From Nitrosomonas sp. Nm132 (GTDB taxonomy: Bacteria > Pseudomonadota > Gammaproteobacteria > Burkholderiales > Nitrosomonadaceae), in NCBI RefSeq assembly GCF_900100485.1, contig NZ_FNDH01000024.1:1-39159 (forward strand): DNA of 39,159 nt, given 5' to 3'. Below are positions 1-8,402 of this stretch, in pieces. A model generated the notes under the pieces. That model made no database searches and was not told the DNA's origin. It saw nothing but the letters and a program-made list of their open reading frames with translations. The translations under genes and the position numbers were made by a program. How positions within the stretch are numbered: position 1 is the first letter of the stretch; each line of letters begins with the position of its first letter.

Positions 1-168
1 ATCGAAGGTAAATGGGCTGTTTTACCGAAGCGGTGGGTAGTCGAACGCACGTTCTCCTGGCTGGGTAACTTTCGCCGTTTATCAAAGGACTTCGAAATCC
101 TGCCAGGCACTGCCGAAAATATGATTCGAATCGCCATGATGAAAATAACACTTGCAAAATGCGTCTAA
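1..168 (+). CDS. IS5-family transposase, C-terminal 55 residues (cut by window edge)
   Basis: Frame 1 is open from base 1 to a TAA at 166-168. It shows the IS5-family DDE C-terminal block: [20 protein letters not shown] at residues 11-30, where the E of VVER is the third catalytic acid, followed by the usual tail ending in ITLAKCV. The rest of the protein lies outside the window. The tail is related to, but not the same as, that of the remnant at 34128-34385. Nothing in the visible part is broken, so this copy may be intact. Confidence 0.85.
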   Translation: MEGKWAVLPKRWVVERTFSWLGNFRRLSKDFEILPGTAENMIRIAMMKITLAKCV

Positions 169-187
169 TGTTTTGCCAGACAGCTTC
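1..187 (+). mobile_element. Right end of an IS5-family insertion sequence (copy A)
   Basis: The window opens inside this element. It contains the transposase C-terminus (1-168) and then about 19 bases of terminal sequence, GTTTTGCCAGACAGCTTCT at 170-188. The reverse complement of the same 19 bases occurs at 39065-39083, where it is followed by a transposase start, so it is the terminal inverted repeat. If the repeat is counted as beginning GAAGCTGTC, the outer flank here is TTA (188-190), which fits the TNA target used by part of the IS5 family. The element is inserted into another IS5-type remnant that begins immediately to the right. Confidence 0.8.
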
Positions 188-189
188 TT

Positions 190-907
190 AAGCAAATGGA
201 TCAGCAGCGTGGTGCTATTTACTCGAGGGAAGGCCGTCCTTCGATACCGCCGGAGTGGTTGTTGCGAGCATCGCTGCTCCAGGTGTTGTTTGCCATTCGC
301 TCCGAACGGTAACTGGTCGCGCACATCGAATACAACCTGCTGTACCGCTGGTTTGTTGGGCTGGGTATTTTTTCACGGGTGTCAAGCATCATGACTGAGT
401 GGGCGGAACTGAGCTGTGACAAACATTTGCCAAACTGGAAGCCACAGTGAGGGAAGATCGCGGCTACGATGTGGATGAGCACATCAAAGCAGCGCGATCG
501 CTGGGCATGATCCCGCATGTGGTGGGCAAACGCAAAGGCAGCGCCATGCCGGATGATATTTTCCAGAGTGAGGGCTACGCGATCAGTCTGAAGATTCGCA
601 AATGGATCGAGGAAGTATTGGGTTGGATGAAAACGGTGGGCGGGATGGGTAAACTGAAGTTGGCCGGGCGCAAGAAAATCAGCGGGCAGTTCCGGTTTGT
701 TGCCGCGATTTACGATCTGGTGTGCATCGGAAGTTTGACCGGCGGGTAAGAACAAAGGATCAGGATTTACAGGAAGCTCGGACAGAAACTGATCAAGGAA
801 TGAGCGTCTTTGGTAAAAATAGATCTGCAAAAAAACAATCAAAGTGCTTGCAGTCTTTTAAAAGAGAAATTTCAGAATCAAAATGCCGAGTTTTTAACAG
901 CCTGTTA
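190..907 (+). mobile_element. Remnant of a second IS5-type element
   Basis: This stretch carries both ends of a transposase reading (196-349 and 447-749) with the middle missing, followed by 150 bases of non-coding DNA. It ends in TTTTTAACAGCCTGTTAA (890-907), which looks like the terminal repeat of IS5-type elements with CAGCCTGTTA-like ends. The left end was lost, apparently because copy A inserted there. Bases 908-981 show nothing beyond AT-rich DNA upstream of the next gene. Confidence 0.6.
196..749 (+). pseudogene. IS5-type transposase pseudogene
   Basis: The N-terminal part reads GRPSIPPEWLLRASLLQVLF and, after a stop, YNLLYRWFVGLG, which are the conserved N-terminal blocks of this transposase type. 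An in-frame TAA at 309-311 interrupts it. The central region that should hold the first two catalytic acids is deleted. The C-terminal block resumes at 447 in another frame with HIKAARSLGM, IRKWIEEVLGWMKTVGG and KLAGRKK, and ends at 749. With a nonsense codon, a frame change and a large internal deletion the gene cannot make an active enzyme. Confidence 0.8.
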
Positions 908-981
908 AAGAAAAGATCAGACGGCGGGTCGCGTTGCTGACTATATGTTAGTGAATAATCAACCATTTATTAGACAATGCC

Positions 982-3051
982 ATGTCCAATCATCTGGCAA
1001 GTGAAACAAGTCCCTATCTTTTGCAGCATGCAAATAACCCCGTTGAGTGGTACCCGTGGGGTGAGGAAGCGCTTGCACTAGCACGTGACCAAAATAAGCC
1101 TATTTTGCTTTCTATTGGTTATTCGGCATGCCATTGGTGCCATGTCATGACATATGAGTCATTCGAGGATTCGGAAGTGGCGGCAGTGATGAATGAACAT
1201 TTTATCAATATCAAAGTGGATCGTGAGGAGCGCCCTGATCTCGATCAGATATATCAGGCTGCATATTTCATGCTTAACCAGCGTCATGGCGGCTGGCCGT
1301 TAACTTTGTTCCTGACGCCTGAGCAAAAGCCTTTTTTCGCAGGTACTTATTTTCCCAAAGAGCCTCGTCACGGTATACCTGGTTTTCTTGATTTATTGCC
1401 AAAGATTGTGGAGCTGTATCATACGCGTAGTGAAGATATTGAGCAGCAAAATACTGCGCTGCTGAAAATGTTTGCAGAGACATTACCTACTTCGGGTACT
1501 AATATTCCTGCATTTTCCCGTCATCTCATTGATCAGGCAATCACACAGCTTTTTGCAAATTTTGATCGGGAATGGGGTGGTTTTGGTTCTGCACCAAAAT
1601 TTATTCACCCAGCCGAGCTGGAATTTTGCTTGAGATGTTATTTTTCAGAAGGTGATAAGCAAGCTTTACATATGACGGTTTATACCCTGGAAGGAATGGC
1701 TAAGGGTGGCATTTACGACCAGTTGGGGGGAGGGTTTTACCGTTACAGTACCGATCAGTACTGGCGTATTCCCCATTTTGAGAAGATGCTTTGCGACAAC
1801 GGTCCCTTGTTACAGCTCTATTCGGATACCTGGCTTGCAACTCGTGATCCTTTATTCAAGCGAATTGCGGAAGAGACGGCTACCTGGGTGATGCGGGAAA
1901 TGCAATCCGATCAAAAAAAAGGAGGTTATTACTCGGCATTGGATGCAGATTCAGAGCATGAAGAGGGGAAATTTTACGTTTGGGATAAAAATCAGATCGT
2001 GCAAATCCTGCCACCCGATGAATATGCTGTGATTGTTCCTTACTATAGCCTTTCACATTTTCCTAATTTTGAAAACAAATACTGGCATCTTGAAATTGAT
2101 CAATCTGCTGCAGTCATAGCTAACGAAATGGGGGTGAGCGAGGAGGAAGTGCGACAGCGGATTGAATCAGCGCGGCGGAAGCTTTTCAATATACGGGAAC
2201 AGCGTGTTCATCCTGGTCGTGACAAAAAAATCCTGACTAGCTGGAACGGCTTGATGATCAAGGGCATGGCGCGGGCAGGAATGATTTTTCAGCATAAAGA
2301 ATGGGTGCATTCCGCTATGCAGGTAGTAGATTTTATTAGCACCACCCTTTGGAAGAACAATCGGCTACTGGCTGTCCACAAGGATGGCAAAGCACATCTC
2401 AATGCATATCTCGATGATTATGCGTTTTTGCTAAATGGCTTGTTAGTGCTCGTGCAAGTCGAATTTCGTCAGTCTGATCTTGATTTTGCTATTGCATTGG
2501 CCGACATCATGCTGGATCAGTTTGAAGATAAGCAATTAGGTGGATTTTTTTTTACAAGTCATGATCATGAGAAGCTTATTCATCGACCCAAGATAGGTCA
2601 GGATAATGCAATACCGTCAGGTAATGGTTTGGCGGCGATATCGTTGCAACGACTTGGCCATTTGCTTGGAGAATATCGTTATTTGCAGTCAGCTGAACGT
2701 ACGCTTAAATTGTTTTATTCTGGAATGCGGCGACATGCCAGTTCCTACTGTAGTTTATTGATGGCGTTGGAAGAATGGCTTACGCCACCACAAATCGTTA
2801 TTTTGCGTGGAAAAAACCCTGCACTCACTGAGTGGCATCGGGCATTAGTATTCGGTGCGCCGGAAATGATGGTTCTGGCGTTACCGATGGAACTAACTGG
2901 ATTACCCCAATCTCTGAACAAAGCCTTACCCGTAGATAAAGATGTCAATGCTTGGGTTTGCCAAGGTGAGAGGTGTTTGCCGGAAATCACCGATTTACAG
3001 GAATTGCTGCAAGTCTGCGAAGTTAAGGGTAGAATGTTATTCCCTTTATAA
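982..3051 (+). CDS. Thioredoxin-fold DUF255 protein (YyaL/SSP411 family)
   Basis: This 689-residue protein begins with the DUF255 signature ([17 protein letters not shown] at residues 10-26). The thioredoxin-like CHWC pair is at C50 and C53, within [13 protein letters not shown]. The large C-terminal part, rich in G and aromatic residues, is of the alpha/alpha-toroid kind seen in N-acylglucosamine epimerase-like proteins, for example GGFGSAPKF near residue 205. Length and order match the full-length family, so the gene looks intact. Its biochemical role is not settled in the family; a redox or sugar-related function is usually assumed. There is no signal peptide. The cytochrome c-552 gene starts 16 bases downstream, so the two are probably cotranscribed. 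Confidence 0.9.
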   Translation: MSNHLASETSPYLLQHANNPVEWYPWGEEALALARDQNKPILLSIGYSACHWCHVMTYESFEDSEVAAVMNEHFINIKVDREERPDLDQIYQAAYFMLNQRHGGWPLTLFLTPEQKPFFAGTYFPKEPRHGIPGFLDLLPKIVELYHTRSEDIEQQNTALLKMFAETLPTSGTNIPAFSRHLIDQAITQLFANFDREWGGFGSAPKFIHPAELEFCLRCYFSEGDKQALHMTVYTLEGMAKGGIYDQLGGGFYRYSTDQYWRIPHFEKMLCDNGPLLQLYSDTWLATRDPLFKRIAEETATWVMREMQSDQKKGGYYSALDADSEHEEGKFYVWDKNQIVQILPPDEYAVIVPYYSLSHFPNFENKYWHLEIDQSAAVIANEMGVSEEEVRQRIESARRKLFNIREQRVHPGRDKKILTSWNGLMIKGMARAGMIFQHKEWVHSAMQVVDFISTTLWKNNRLLAVHKDGKAHLNAYLDDYAFLLNGLLVLVQVEFRQSDLDFAIALADIMLDQFEDKQLGGFFFTSHDHEKLIHRPKIGQDNAIPSGNGLAAISLQRLGHLLGEYRYLQSAERTLKLFYSGMRRHASSYCSLLMALEEWLTPPQIVILRGKNPALTEWHRALVFGAPEMMVLALPMELTGLPQSLNKALPVDKDVNAWVCQGERCLPEITDLQELLQVCEVKGRMLFPL

Positions 3052-3067
3052 TTCAAATAAGGAAAAA

Positions 3068-3382
3068 ATGATGAGAAAAATATGGTTAGGAATAATGGCA
3101 GCATCTACCGTATTATGGGTTGGCGGTGTTCAAGCAAGTGCTGAATTGGCAAAAAGCAGCGGCTGCCTGAACTGCCATCAAGTTGACACCAAGTTGGTTG
3201 GACCTGCACTTAAAGATATCGCTGCAAAATACGTAAGCCAAGAGGGTGCGGCCGATTACCTGGCAGGAAAAATAAAAAATGGTAGTAATGGTGTATGGGG
3301 AACTATTCCAATGCCACCGAATGTAAAAGTTAGCGATGCGGATGCTAAGGCTCTAGCAGACTTTATTCTGACGCTCAAATAA
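3068..3382 (+). CDS. Cytochrome c-552 (class I, periplasmic)
   Basis: The predicted product has 104 residues. A signal peptide (basic MMRK, hydrophobic core, cleavage after VQA at 23) leaves a mature protein of about 81 residues. The heme attachment site is CLNCH (C33, C36, H37), and the sixth ligand is the Met in IPMPPN (M82). The mature sequence closely resembles the soluble cytochrome c-552 of Nitrosomonas as I recall it, which shuttles electrons in the periplasm from the ammonia-oxidation chain towards the terminal oxidase. The start is either of two adjacent ATGs (3068 or 3071) behind AAGGAAAAA. A strong terminator follows, so this gene ends the transcription unit. Confidence 0.9.
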   Translation: MMRKIWLGIMAASTVLWVGGVQASAELAKSSGCLNCHQVDTKLVGPALKDIAAKYVSQEGAADYLAGKIKNGSNGVWGTIPMPPNVKVSDADAKALADFILTLK

Positions 3383-3396
3383 GGCGAGTGATGGAG

Positions 3397-3436
3397 AGAG
3401 GCCGATGCGTGATAAAGGCGTATCGGCCTTTTGTTT
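3397..3436 (+). terminator. Rho-independent terminator after cytochrome c-552
   Basis: AGGCCGATGCG and CGTATCGGCCT form a stem of about 11 pairs with one wobble and a short AT-rich loop, followed directly by TTTTGTTTTGGTTTTT. It lies 15 bases after the cytochrome stop codon. Confidence 0.85.
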
Positions 3437-3547
3437 TGGTTTTTATGATCTAATGAATAGAGATACATTATTTTGATTCTCAAATGAGTAAAGATTGTTT
3501 ATTGATAACTTTACCATTCCTATACTCTTGGAAACATATTTTGAGCA

Positions 3548-4012
3548 ATGATGATGGAGAAGATTATCTTTGGTGCTGGCTGCTTTTGGGGTGTTGAAGC
3601 TACTTTTCGTGGCATCCATGGTGTATGTGATGTCACCAGTGGGTATGCCGGTGGTCATACTCGCCATCCTACCTACCAGGATGTTTGCTCAGATCAGACA
3701 GGTCACGCAGAAGTTGTACTGGTAAAATATGATCCTTCAGTGATTTCCTTTAGAAATTTGCTGGATACCTTCTGGAATTGCCATAATCCTACTACCCTTA
3801 ATCGCCAGGGACCTGATAGAGGATCTCAATATCGGTCAGTTATATTTTTTTATACGCCAGAACAAGAGATTGCGGCGAAGCAATCGCGGGATGCATTGCA
3901 GCAAAGCGGGCATTGGCGGGATCCGATCGTAACTGAAATTTTACCTGCTACTGAGTTCTACTCTGCTGAAGATTATCACCAGCGCTATTTTGAGAAACAC
4001 GGATTACATTAA
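3548..4012 (+). CDS. msrA: Peptide methionine sulfoxide reductase MsrA
   Basis: MsrA reduces the S-epimer of methionine sulfoxide in proteins and free methionine. The active-site motif GCFWG is at residues 11-15 with catalytic C12, and it is followed by GYAGG, HPTYQDVCS and TGHAEVV, all family landmarks. The C-terminal EDYHQRYFEK is also typical. At 154 residues it is a short, single-domain MsrA with no fused MsrB. The start is one of three consecutive ATGs at 3548, with no strong ribosome binding site. It stands alone between the cytochrome terminator and gmk. Confidence 0.95.
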   Translation: MMMEKIIFGAGCFWGVEATFRGIHGVCDVTSGYAGGHTRHPTYQDVCSDQTGHAEVVLVKYDPSVISFRNLLDTFWNCHNPTTLNRQGPDRGSQYRSVIFFYTPEQEIAAKQSRDALQQSGHWRDPIVTEILPATEFYSAEDYHQRYFEKHGLH

Positions 4013-4153
4013 GATAACTTGAACTCAGGTTTTCCATCAGGAGTTTAATTTTAAGATATTAAATTTCAGATCGGAAATACTGAGGTGATTGCGGATACTA
4101 AATACTCGCTTATTAAATAGAAATTTTCTTCTCAAAATGCAGCGGAGATCCAA

Positions 4154-4159
4154 TATAAT
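4154..4159 (+). promoter_or_regulatory. Possible -10 element (TATAAT) just upstream of gmk
   Basis: A consensus TATAAT ends only six bases before the gmk ATG. If used, transcription would start at or next to the start codon. No good -35 sequence is visible at the right distance, so the call is weak. Confidence 0.35.
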
Positions 4160-4165
4160 CAAAAA

Positions 4166-4771
4166 ATGAGTAGCTTATTTATAATTAGTGCTCCTTCAGG
4201 GGCTGGTAAGACCAGTTTGATCAAAGCGTTACTTCAAACCAGCATTAATTTGAGTTTGTCTATTTCGCATACTACTCGTCAACCACGTTCCAATGAAGTA
4301 AACGGTCAAGATTATTTCTTTGTCAGTCGGGATGTTTTCAAACAAATGTTAGAGAGAGGTGAATTTCTTGAAAGCGCAGAAGTTTACGGAAACTTATATG
4401 GCACCTCACAACATTGGGTTGAAGAGACCATGGCATTGGGTCAAGATGTTTTGATGGAAATCGATTGTCAGGGAGCTCAGCAGATACGCCAGGTTTTTCC
4501 TCAGGCAGTAAGCATTTTTATTTTACCTCCTTCTCTGGCATTGTTAGAAGCTCGTTTGAAACAACGTAGACAGGATGATCCAGAAACAATAGCGCGCCGC
4601 TTGGAAGCAGCTCGTGAAGAGATAAAACAAGTGAACAGATTTGATTATGCTGTTATTAATAACGAATTAGACGAGGCGCTCAAAGATATTTGTTGTGTTA
4701 TTCGAGCAGAACGCCTAAGAATAATGCATCAGCTGGTCAAACAACGTGCACTAGTAGCGCAATTTAAATAA
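4166..4771 (+). CDS. gmk: Guanylate kinase
   Basis: Guanylate kinase phosphorylates GMP to GDP with ATP. The P-loop is SAPSGAGKTS at residues 8-17. The GMP-binding region follows with SISHTTRQPRSNEVNGQDYF and GEFLESAEVYGNLYG, and the lid region contains LKQRRQDDPETIARRL. At 201 residues the gene is full length. The start fits the conserved N-terminus; no Shine-Dalgarno sequence sits at normal spacing. It is followed by rpoZ (50-base gap) and spoT, the usual gmk-rpoZ-spoT order that groups guanine nucleotide supply with ppGpp turnover. Confidence 0.97.
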   Translation: MSSLFIISAPSGAGKTSLIKALLQTSINLSLSISHTTRQPRSNEVNGQDYFFVSRDVFKQMLERGEFLESAEVYGNLYGTSQHWVEETMALGQDVLMEIDCQGAQQIRQVFPQAVSIFILPPSLALLEARLKQRRQDDPETIARRLEAAREEIKQVNRFDYAVINNELDEALKDICCVIRAERLRIMHQLVKQRALVAQFK

Positions 4772-4821
4772 ACGGTATCTTATTGGTGAAATTTTTTAAT
4801 AAAAAATAAAAGGTGTAATTT

Positions 4822-5025
4822 ATGGCTCGTATTACCGTTGATGATTGTTTAAAAATTATTCCTAATCGTTTTGATATGACATTGGCAGCAACTACTCGAG
4901 CAAGACAAATAGCCATTGGCTCTACTCCGATGGTAGATGCTGCTCGAGATAAGCCTACTGTCATTGCGTTACGCGAATTAGCTAAGGGTAAGATAGGTAT
5001 TGATATTCTTAATACCATACGTTGA
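4822..5025 (+). CDS. rpoZ: RNA polymerase omega subunit
   Basis: The 67-residue product begins [20 protein letters not shown], the conserved omega N-terminus, and contains the TRARQIA and [12 protein letters not shown] blocks. Omega binds the beta-prime subunit, assists RNA polymerase assembly and contributes to a ppGpp site. Its position between gmk and spoT is the standard one. It has a ribosome binding site, AAAGGTG, eight bases before the ATG. It is slightly shorter than the enterobacterial protein, which is normal for Betaproteobacteria. Confidence 0.95.
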   Translation: MARITVDDCLKIIPNRFDMTLAATTRARQIAIGSTPMVDAARDKPTVIALRELAKGKIGIDILNTIR

Positions 5026-5142
5026 GATTGAGAAAATTTTTAGTAAAAATTAGACAATTACAGTAAAGAAACGAAAACAATCTATATTTTGCTAAATAAC
5101 AGATTGTGTGGCGATAGAATTTGTAGCATTATCAAATTGTTT

Positions 5143-5294
5143 GTTAAGACTTTTCTTAACTTCATCCCTCTAGTCTTGCACAATATAAAGAACGCTATAA
5201 ATTCAGAAGCATCCTGAGTATTGATGCAGAACTCTAGTTATAGTGTTCTTGACCAGAAATATTTGTAATTCCAGCGCCGTAGCTGAGATTACAA
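5143..5294 (+). ncRNA. Candidate structured leader or regulatory region between rpoZ and spoT
   Basis: The 332-base gap between rpoZ and spoT holds three potential hairpins in a row. GTTAAG/CTTAAC lies at 5143-5160. GAACGCTATAA/TTATAGTGTTC lies at 5190-5248 (11 pairs including one G-U), with an inner GCATC/GATGC stem. TTGTAAT...CAGC/GCTG...ATTACAA lies at 5263-5294. The last is a compact hairpin of 11 pairs with a 2x2 internal bulge, 63 bases before the spoT start. No T-run follows any of them, so they are not simple terminators. It could be a 5' leader of spoT, operators, or chance; I recognise no known RNA family. Confidence 0.35.
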
Positions 5295-5357
5295 AGACCT
5301 TGTCTATTGTTTGTAAAATAAAGTTAAATTAGCCCAGCGAAAAATGGGGGAACTCTT

Positions 5358-7508
5358 ATGCCAGAGCTTTCATTATCGAACTCTTCTGTGGTAACGCCAG
5401 AAGCCGCGTTGTTATTTTCTGCAGTAACGAAATATTTTAAGCCTGAAGATTTAACTTTACTCAAGAATGCGTATTTTTTTAGCCAAGGTGCGCATTCTGG
5501 GCAGTTTCGTAAGACTGGTGAACCTTATATTTCTCATCCCGTGGCGGTTGCTGGTATTCTTTGTGAACTCCATCTAGATGCAATTACGCTTGCTGCTGCA
5601 TTATTACATGACGTTGTAGAAGATACGACTATTTCTAAGGAAGAAATTAGCGAGAGATTCGGAGTCTCGGTAGCCGAGCTGGTAGATGGCGTCTCCAAAT
5701 TGGAGAAGATTGAATTCCAGACTCAAGCTGATGTGCAGGCTGAAAATTTCCGTAAAATGCTATTGGCTATGGCGCAGGATGTAAGAGTCATTCTTATTAA
5801 ATTGGCTGACCGCTTGCACAATATGCGAACACTGGAAGTAATGCGCCCTGAAAAGCAGCGTCGCATAGCACGGGAGACTTTGGAGATTTATGCACCTATT
5901 GCTCATCGTTTAGGTTTAAACAGCATTTACCAAGAATTGCTGGAGCTGGGCTTTCGCTATTTCTACCCTAATCGTTACAGGGTGTTGGTAAAAGCGACTA
6001 AGGCGGCGCGAGGAAACCGTCGCGAAGTGGTCGGAAAAATTCTTGATGCGATCAAACATGGATTTGAAGATGCGGGTTTAGATGCTATTGTGAATGGGAG
6101 AGAGAAGCATCTTTATAGTATCTACAAGAAAATGGTTGAGAAGCAACTGAGCTTCTCGGAGGTATTGGATATTTATGGTTTTCGTGTCCTGGTGAGGGAT
6201 ATTCCTTCGTGTTATCTGGCATTAGGAGTCTTACACAGTTTGTATAAACCCATACCAGGTAAATTTAAGGATTATATTGCGATTCCTAAGCTGAATGGTT
6301 ATCAATCACTCCACAATACATTGCTGGGCCCTTATGGATTGCCGATAGAAATACAAATCCGAACTTATGAGATGCACCGGATTGCTGAGATGGGCGTTGC
6401 ATCACATTGGCTCTATAAAAATAATGGCACAGAGGTAAATGAACTGCATCTAAAAACAAATCAGTGGCTAAAAAGCTTACTGGAAACATTGAGTGACTCT
6501 TCCGATTCTATTGAGTTTCTGGAACACCTCAAGATCGATCTGTTTCCCGGGGAGGTCTATGTGTTCACGCCACAAGGAAAAATACTTGAGTTATCAAGAG
6601 GCTCCACTGCAGTTGATTTCGCTTATGCGATACATACAGATGTGGGCAACTGCTGTGTTGCAGCCAAGATTAACGGTGAGAATGCGCCCTTACGTACTAA
6701 ACTAAAGAACGGCGATCGAGTAGAAATTGTAACTGCGCCCTATGCGAATCCCAATCCTGCCTGGCTCTCTTATGTTGCTACAGCAAGAGCGCGTTCAAGC
6801 ATTCGTTATTTTCTTAGAACCATTCAATATGATGAATCAGTAAAACTAGGTGAACGTTTACTAAATCAGGCTTTATTATCATTTGGCATCAACCCTGAAA
6901 CAATTAATGAAACACAATGGGAAAGACTTGTCAGGGATAGCGGCGCTAAGTCGAAAAAAGCATTGCTTGCAGATATCACATTGGGAAAACAGCTTTCAGC
7001 CGTGATTGCTAAGCGTTTAGCGGTACCTGGAGAGTCGATATCCGAAGTCACTAGCACAACAACAAGTAACCCTGTGGTGATCCTTGGTACGGAAGGTATG
7101 ACAGTACAGTTTGCTCGATGCTGCTATCCAATTCCAGGGGATATGATCGTTGGGTTGATTAAAAAAGATCAGGGCTTAGTGATTCATACGCATGATTGTA
7201 CAGCCGTAATGAAAATTCAGAGAAACTCTGAGAATGTACTAGATGTAACGTGGGGTAAAGATATAACCAGAACTTTTGAGATTGGTATTACTATGACAGT
7301 AGTAAATCAACGCGGTGTACTCGCTAGGGTCGCCGCAGAAATTGCCAAGGACGATTCGAATATCGATGATGTTACCATGGAAAGTGATAAAGATTACACC
7401 ACCATGCACTTTATTTTGCAAACGAGGAATCGTCGGCATCTTGCCCAAATCATGCGGGGCCTGAGGCATATTCAGGAGGTTGTAAAGCTTGGTCGGGCGA
7501 AGAATTAG
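5358..7508 (+). CDS. spoT: Bifunctional (p)ppGpp synthetase/hydrolase SpoT (Rsh)
   Basis: The protein has 716 residues. The hydrolase HD domain is intact, with HDVVEDT at residues 84-90 and HP at 60-61. The synthetase domain follows (GREKHLYSIYKKM near residue 240, then KFKDYIAIPKLNGYQSLH). The KFKD form, rather than an acidic ExDD motif, is the type associated with bifunctional enzymes. A TGS domain (VYVFTPQGKILELSRGSTAV near 395) and a C-terminal ACT domain (FEIGITMTVVNQRGVLARVA near 640) complete the family architecture. It makes and degrades the stringent-response alarmone. A ribosome binding site, GGGGGAA, precedes the ATG. A MITE begins 34 bases after the stop. Confidence 0.96.
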   Translation: MPELSLSNSSVVTPEAALLFSAVTKYFKPEDLTLLKNAYFFSQGAHSGQFRKTGEPYISHPVAVAGILCELHLDAITLAAALLHDVVEDTTISKEEISERFGVSVAELVDGVSKLEKIEFQTQADVQAENFRKMLLAMAQDVRVILIKLADRLHNMRTLEVMRPEKQRRIARETLEIYAPIAHRLGLNSIYQELLELGFRYFYPNRYRVLVKATKAARGNRREVVGKILDAIKHGFEDAGLDAIVNGREKHLYSIYKKMVEKQLSFSEVLDIYGFRVLVRDIPSCYLALGVLHSLYKPIPGKFKDYIAIPKLNGYQSLHNTLLGPYGLPIEIQIRTYEMHRIAEMGVASHWLYKNNGTEVNELHLKTNQWLKSLLETLSDSSDSIEFLEHLKIDLFPGEVYVFTPQGKILELSRGSTAVDFAYAIHTDVGNCCVAAKINGENAPLRTKLKNGDRVEIVTAPYANPNPAWLSYVATARARSSIRYFLRTIQYDESVKLGERLLNQALLSFGINPETINETQWERLVRDSGAKSKKALLADITLGKQLSAVIAKRLAVPGESISEVTSTTTSNPVVILGTEGMTVQFARCCYPIPGDMIVGLIKKDQGLVIHTHDCTAVMKIQRNSENVLDVTWGKDITRTFEIGITMTVVNQRGVLARVAAEIAKDDSNIDDVTMESDKDYTTMHFILQTRNRRHLAQIMRGLRHIQEVVKLGRAKN

Positions 7509-7542
7509 GCGTTTATTGCATAATATTGCATAAATAACTTAG

Positions 7543-7705
7543 CCCGAATATTTCATAAATTCGCGTGATGATCACGCAGGATTTTGATTAATAGGGAGGT
7601 TTTGAGAAGGAGGGGGGGTAGTGATTCATACACCCGACTGAGCAAAATCTTTCTTATTAATCAAAAGGCAAGTGAGGGCACGTGCCAGTTTATAAAATAT
7701 TCGGG
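7543..7705. repeat. MITE-like element, copy 1
   Basis: This is a 163-bp non-coding element bounded by inverted repeats: CCCGAATATTTCATAAATT on the left and its imperfect complement on the right. It is flanked on both sides by TTAG, a likely 4-bp target duplication. Inside are a perfect GCGTGAT-G-ATCACGC dyad and a second inverted pair, TTGATTAATA/TATTAATCAA. A near-identical copy in reverse orientation lies at 21377-21538. There is no open reading frame, so it must have been moved by an enzyme encoded elsewhere. Confidence 0.85.
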
Positions 7706-7729
7706 TTAGTAAGCAATTATCCTGGAACG

Positions 7730-7915
7730 GTGTCTCTATGTGTCGGGATAATTAGCCCATGACGGGAAATTCCCCTGCTATGTCGGGGTGACAGTAAAAG
7801 TTTGACAGATATGGGAGTCCATCAGCGAAACTCCACTCGTGAGCCGCCTAGCACACGAAGAAAGGAGAATCGAGATGGACGAGAGCGAAAGCCTAAGCCA
7901 TAGTAAATGGGAGTG
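7730..7915 (+). ncRNA. HEARO/omega-RNA-like structured leader (tentative)
   Basis: The segment starts GTGTCTCTATGTGTCGGG and contains several short stems: CCCC/GGGG (7772-7788), GGAGT/ACTCC (about 7815-7834) and TCGTG/CACGA (about 7837-7858). It also has the string GTGACAGTAAAAGTTTGACA, which resembles the conserved CCGTAGGTTGA-type core of HEARO (omega) RNAs found upstream of IscB nucleases. It lies directly upstream of a Y1 transposase pseudogene, where omega RNAs of ISC/IS200-related elements are expected, but no iscB gene is present. The resemblance is from memory; a covariance-model search is needed to confirm it. The alternative is an ordinary IS200 5' leader with transposon-end hairpins. 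Confidence 0.4.
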
Positions 7916-8293
7916 CAAGTAAACCACATCATATTCATACCGAAATGCTGGAGGAAGACGTTGTATGTGCAATTGAGACCACAACCTTGGGGATGTTCTC
8001 AAGAGATTGGCCGAATACAAAGACAGCAGGATAGAAGGAGGACATCTGATACTGGATCATGCACATATACTGATATCGATTCCGCCGCAGCGCGCGGTGT
8101 CTCAAGTAGTCGGATACATCAAGGGCAAGAGTGCCATTCATCTGGCGCGGGTGTACGGAGAGCATAAGCGCAACTTTTTTGTGCGAGAGGCTGCTTTGTA
8201 TCAACGGTGGGACGAGATGAACAAATGATACGGGAGTAAATTCGCCACCAAGAGAAAGAAGACAAGCGCTTGGATCAGATGAATCTGTGGTGA
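7915..8293 (+). pseudogene. IS200-type Y1 transposase (TnpA) pseudogene
   Basis: Fragments in shifting frames rebuild a TnpA: NHIIFIPKCWRKTLY, then after a frameshift near 7985 LGDVLKRLAEYKDSRIEGGH, the HUH-type HAHILISIPP, and AVSQVVGYIKGKSAIHLARV. After a second frame change near 8177 it continues ARGCFVSTVGRDEQMIRE, a TAA, then IRHQEKEDKRLDQMNLW and TGA. The TAA at 8237-8239 falls where IS200-type enzymes have the catalytic Tyr of their YIRxQ motif. With two frameshifts, loss of the GQHFW-like segment and a stop at the nucleophile, the enzyme is dead. Confidence 0.85.
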
Positions 8294-8402
8294 TAACAGG
8301 CCATCTTCAGGTAGCCACAAAGGTAGGGGCCGTGTAAGTAACCCCATCTTGCTGCTTTGAGCAGCTCACAAAATTAAAGCCTCCAGCTTTGCCGGAGGAT
8401 AC

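Larger units (their letters stand above)
7706..8402 (+). mobile_element. Decayed IS200/IS605-type element
   Basis: About 700 bases hold a structured leader (7730-7915), a broken Y1-type transposase (7915-8293) and a right-end hairpin, CCTCC...GGAGG (8380-8398), with the loop pattern AGCTTTGCC. Size and order match IS200-type elements, which have no inverted repeats and end in hairpins. It lies directly between MITE copy 1 and the dsbA stop codon. The exact left end cannot be fixed by eye. Confidence 0.7.

Noticed and set aside
219..842. 207-residue minus-strand reading frame over the IS5 remnant
   Set aside because: It runs antisense to recognisable transposase sequence and shows no family motif; it is a shadow frame.
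7543..7705. Reading the MITE as a CRISPR-like repeat or an rpoZ-spoT operon terminator
   Set aside because: It is a single unit with terminal inverted repeats and target duplications, and a second copy lies 13.7 kb away; there are no spacers.
7778..8204. Minus-strand frames over the IS200 element as a hidden gene
   Set aside because: They are opposite to a clear though broken TnpA and lack any family feature.
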